Shown: one piece after another, positions 61,605-64,000 of the stretch
How the letters are laid out: the number at the start of each line of letters is the position of its first letter
How positions within the stretch are numbered: the first letter of the stretch is position 1
Assembly (NCBI GenBank): GCA_973895155.1
Contig: OZ316894.1
Span: forward strand, 3,100,001-3,164,000
Source of the DNA: Marsupella aquatica
Taxonomy: Eukaryota > Marchantiophyta
DNA: 64,000 bases
Reading direction: 5' to 3'
The notes under the pieces: model-generated
Database searches by the model: none
Told to the model about the DNA's origin: nothing
The model's input: the letters and a program-made list of their open reading frames with translations, nothing else
Made by a program: the position numbers and the translations under genes

Positions 61605-63560
61605 GTGGCAATTCGCGTCGGACTGAAGAGTGAAATCACGGGCGATCCGCTGGGAGTGCTCAACAGCTGGCGTGCATTTGACTTTGATCCCTTCAGATGG
61701 ACAGGGGTTGGATGTTCTCCAAACTCCAAGCATGTCACCACCGTCAATCTGAAAGGCCTTAGTTTGGTAGGAACGGTCTCAACCCTCCTCGGTCAGCTCT
61801 TAAATATGCAGCATCTGGACCTCTCGCAAAACTTCTTGCACTGCTCAATATATACCAGCTAGTTTGGCAACTGCTCCAATCTGCTGTATCTCAACATTTC
61901 CTTCAACGAACTGAACGACGATATATTTCCCTCCTTTGCTGGGAAATTTTGACAAGCTTCAAACTTTAGACTTATCCACCAACAATCTCACTGGAGCAAT
62001 TCCAGAAACACTAGGCAACTGCTCCGCATTTCGGATCAATACCTGAATTTAATTTTGAATTCTTTTGACGGAGGCATTCCGTCTCAACTCGGCGCGCGCG
62101 TTGTCCTATTTGACCTTTCTGAATCTGGAGAACAGCTCAATTTCTGGCTCCATTCCACCAAGTTCGGGTAGTTGCTCATCACTTACCCAGTAGTGGTTGA
62201 GCTACAAATATTAGGCTGGGAGGGGAGCTCCCTTTCCAGTTGGGAGAGTTGATTCGCATGCAAATGTTTTTGACGTAGATGGGTCAGCTTAGCAGGAAGC
62301 TTCCCCATGTGGACATTGAATTTTACTTCACTGCAGAGACTCGGCCTAGGTCAAAATAGATTCGCTGGTCGGCTGCCTCGGGCCTGGAGAAAATTATCAA
62401 ATCTTACCTTTGTGACTTTGGGAGACAATATTTGGGATGGTTCAGAAATTCCACGGGATGTAGGTTCCGCTAACAAATTGGCAGAAATCGAGATTCCAAT
62501 ATCTGTATTGAATATCACCTCCACTAAGAAAATTGTACTGGACGTGAACCAGTTGACGGGTTCTATCCTAATGGGATAGCTCTGCTGAGGAACTTGGAAT
62601 GGTTATATCTTCAGAGTAACGTATTCAGCAGCGTTCTTCTGTCGTCGTTATCTAATTGTTCCTTTTTCCAGCTTCTCGGGTTGGGCAGAAAACGGAAGAT
62701 TTCATCCTCAAAGGGTTGCCCTCTGCATGGGATCGTTCCAAAATTTGCAGGATGTGTATTTAAGTAACATGAATCTCCAAGGTGAAAATTCCCACAGAAA
62801 TAGGTCAACTATCCCAACTAGGTCAGTTCATAGTTCCGGCTTCAATGGGAATTCGATCCACTTCTATTTTTAATTTTGATGTCACAGGAAATCAGCTAAC
62901 CGGTTAGATGCCCCCTGAGTTGGGACACCTCTCACGATTGGAATATCTCCGGATTGACAACAACTATTTCTCAGCTGGGCCGTTCCCTACTTTCATCTTC
63001 AATCTAACGTCAAGCTTGACTACTATACATTATAATTAATCAATTCAATGGGAAGCTGGATGGAGATTTCGGAAGCCTCCAGGTATTGTCCGTTTTTACT
63101 GCCATCAGTAACTATTTGGAGGCCCGATTCCGGAATCCTTCAGCAACTGTTCCAATCTTATTGCTTTAGGATTGGGAAGAAATACTCTGTCTCGAGAAAC
63201 TCCGTCCGGATCGCGAATTTGACCACTCTACGATATCTTGATCTTGCAAAGCAATCAGGTTCATAGGAGTATTCCCCAGTGCAGATTGGCCAACTGGTCA
63301 ATCTGCAGATTTTGGAAAGAAATTCAACGGGGCACTTCCGGATACCTTCAGCAATTGTACACAGCTGCTTTGGGTTAGATTTTCACACAATAGACTGACC
63401 AGCAGTATTCCTGGGGACGCTTTTGCTACGGCTTCAGTGGGCCGATTCCTAATTGGGGTGCTTTCCGGGCCAATCTGACGACGGCTTCGTTTTTGGGAAA
63501 TCCTGGCCTGTGAGGAGCTATTCTTGGGCCTCAACGACTCTGTCCTGCTGAAATAGCTTT
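61605..63560 (+). pseudogene. LRR receptor-like kinase ectodomain pseudogene
   Basis: The first segment (LKSEITGDPLGVLNSWRAF, then FRWTGVGCSPNSKHVTTVNL) is an LRRNT_2 cap, with Phe in place of the first Cys of the usual CxWxGVxC. Plant LRRs follow (LLNMQHLDLSQNFL, LLYLNISFNEL, LQRLGLGQNRFAGRLP, LSNLTFVTLGDN) but are split among all three frames by stops and indels, the first stop near 61861. The last recognisable piece (IPNWGAFRANLTTASFLGNP) is the segment just before the transmembrane helix of LRR-XI/XII-like receptors. I see no kinase domain in the remaining 440 bp. It is a dead copy of an LRR receptor kinase. Confidence 0.8.
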
Positions 63561-64000
63561 CCCAGTGAGCTCAAGGTCACATTGCGCCAATGAGCCTTCC
63601 CGGCAATAAAGCTAGCCAGGACCTAGGACCCCTAATATTAGGGGGTCTCAAATATTGGTCTGGGCGATTCCTACGGACTACCATTTTAGGTTCGGGTGGA
63701 TGTGGCTAAAACTTGTGTGGCACTCCCTCTGCGTGGCCCGCACACTCCGACTACAGCAGTTTACCACTGATCCTTCTATCCACCCGCTAGCCGGAAGGGC
63801 TGGGCAATATGAAGCCTCTCCCTCCTTTTTTTTCTCATCCATGTGCCCCCTCTTCCCCTTTCTCCTTGCCGCTCCCCCTCTTTGTTTTGCTTCCAAGGTT
63901 TTCTTTGGGACTATAAAAGTTCAATCATGTAAGACAATTGCGAAAAAAAACCATACTAATATTTGTCATAGTTTATGGGTGTGAAAGTCTTATTATTTTG
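63561..64000. other. Window end, nothing recognised
   Basis: This contains a CCTAATATTAGG palindrome near 63630 and a C/T-rich tract at 63820-63890. There is no kinase domain or other gene. Confidence 0.5.

Overview
The window is nuclear DNA of a land plant. The genes carry many GT-AG introns of about 100-750 bp, and two products (ribose-5-phosphate isomerase and the long form of DEP1) begin with transit-peptide-like leaders. The rest is AT-rich intergenic DNA full of retrotransposons, MITE-like elements and minisatellites. The P450 and receptor-like sequences would suit a non-seed plant (bryophyte, lycophyte or fern), but I cannot place the species from sequence alone. I see no bacterial operons, CRISPR arrays, rRNA or convincing tRNA genes.

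Layout. 1-6571 is gene-poor. 6588-7740 is a 5'-truncated LINE with poly-A and a target-site duplication. 8672-10491 (minus) is a divergent thaumatin-like protein in four exons. 10492-17188 is gene-poor. 17189-19900 (minus) is a three-exon cytochrome P450. 20083-25874 is repeat-rich. 25875-31982 (minus) is a decayed Ty1/Copia element with a 5-bp TSD; a 393-bp MITE and an antisense solo LTR lie inside it. 31983-36265 holds a perfect hairpin, minisatellites and a second solo LTR (35201-35493). 36266-41826 (minus) is a full-length, very young Copia element with nearly identical 403-bp LTRs but two in-frame TGA codons. 42240-43045 is a 91-bp minisatellite of nine units. 43163-48459 (plus) is the 13-exon methionine-salvage fusion gene DEP1. 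49324-50734 (minus) is a four-exon CPYC glutaredoxin, convergent with DEP1. 50735-55262 is repeat-rich. 55263-58408 (minus) is a ten-exon plastid-type ribose-5-phosphate isomerase. 58409-64000 has duplications, a small aldo/keto-reductase remnant and a broken LRR receptor ectodomain.

The five intact genes are unrelated housekeeping or defence functions: methionine salvage, thiol redox, pentose phosphate or Calvin cycle, a PR-5-type protein and an oxidative enzyme. Nothing suggests a gene cluster. Exon models were built by eye from splice signals, phase continuity and family similarity, without transcripts. The most unusual content is the layered transposon record: MITE within Copia, solo LTR within Copia, Copia within a foldback repeat, and solo LTR within a tandem array.
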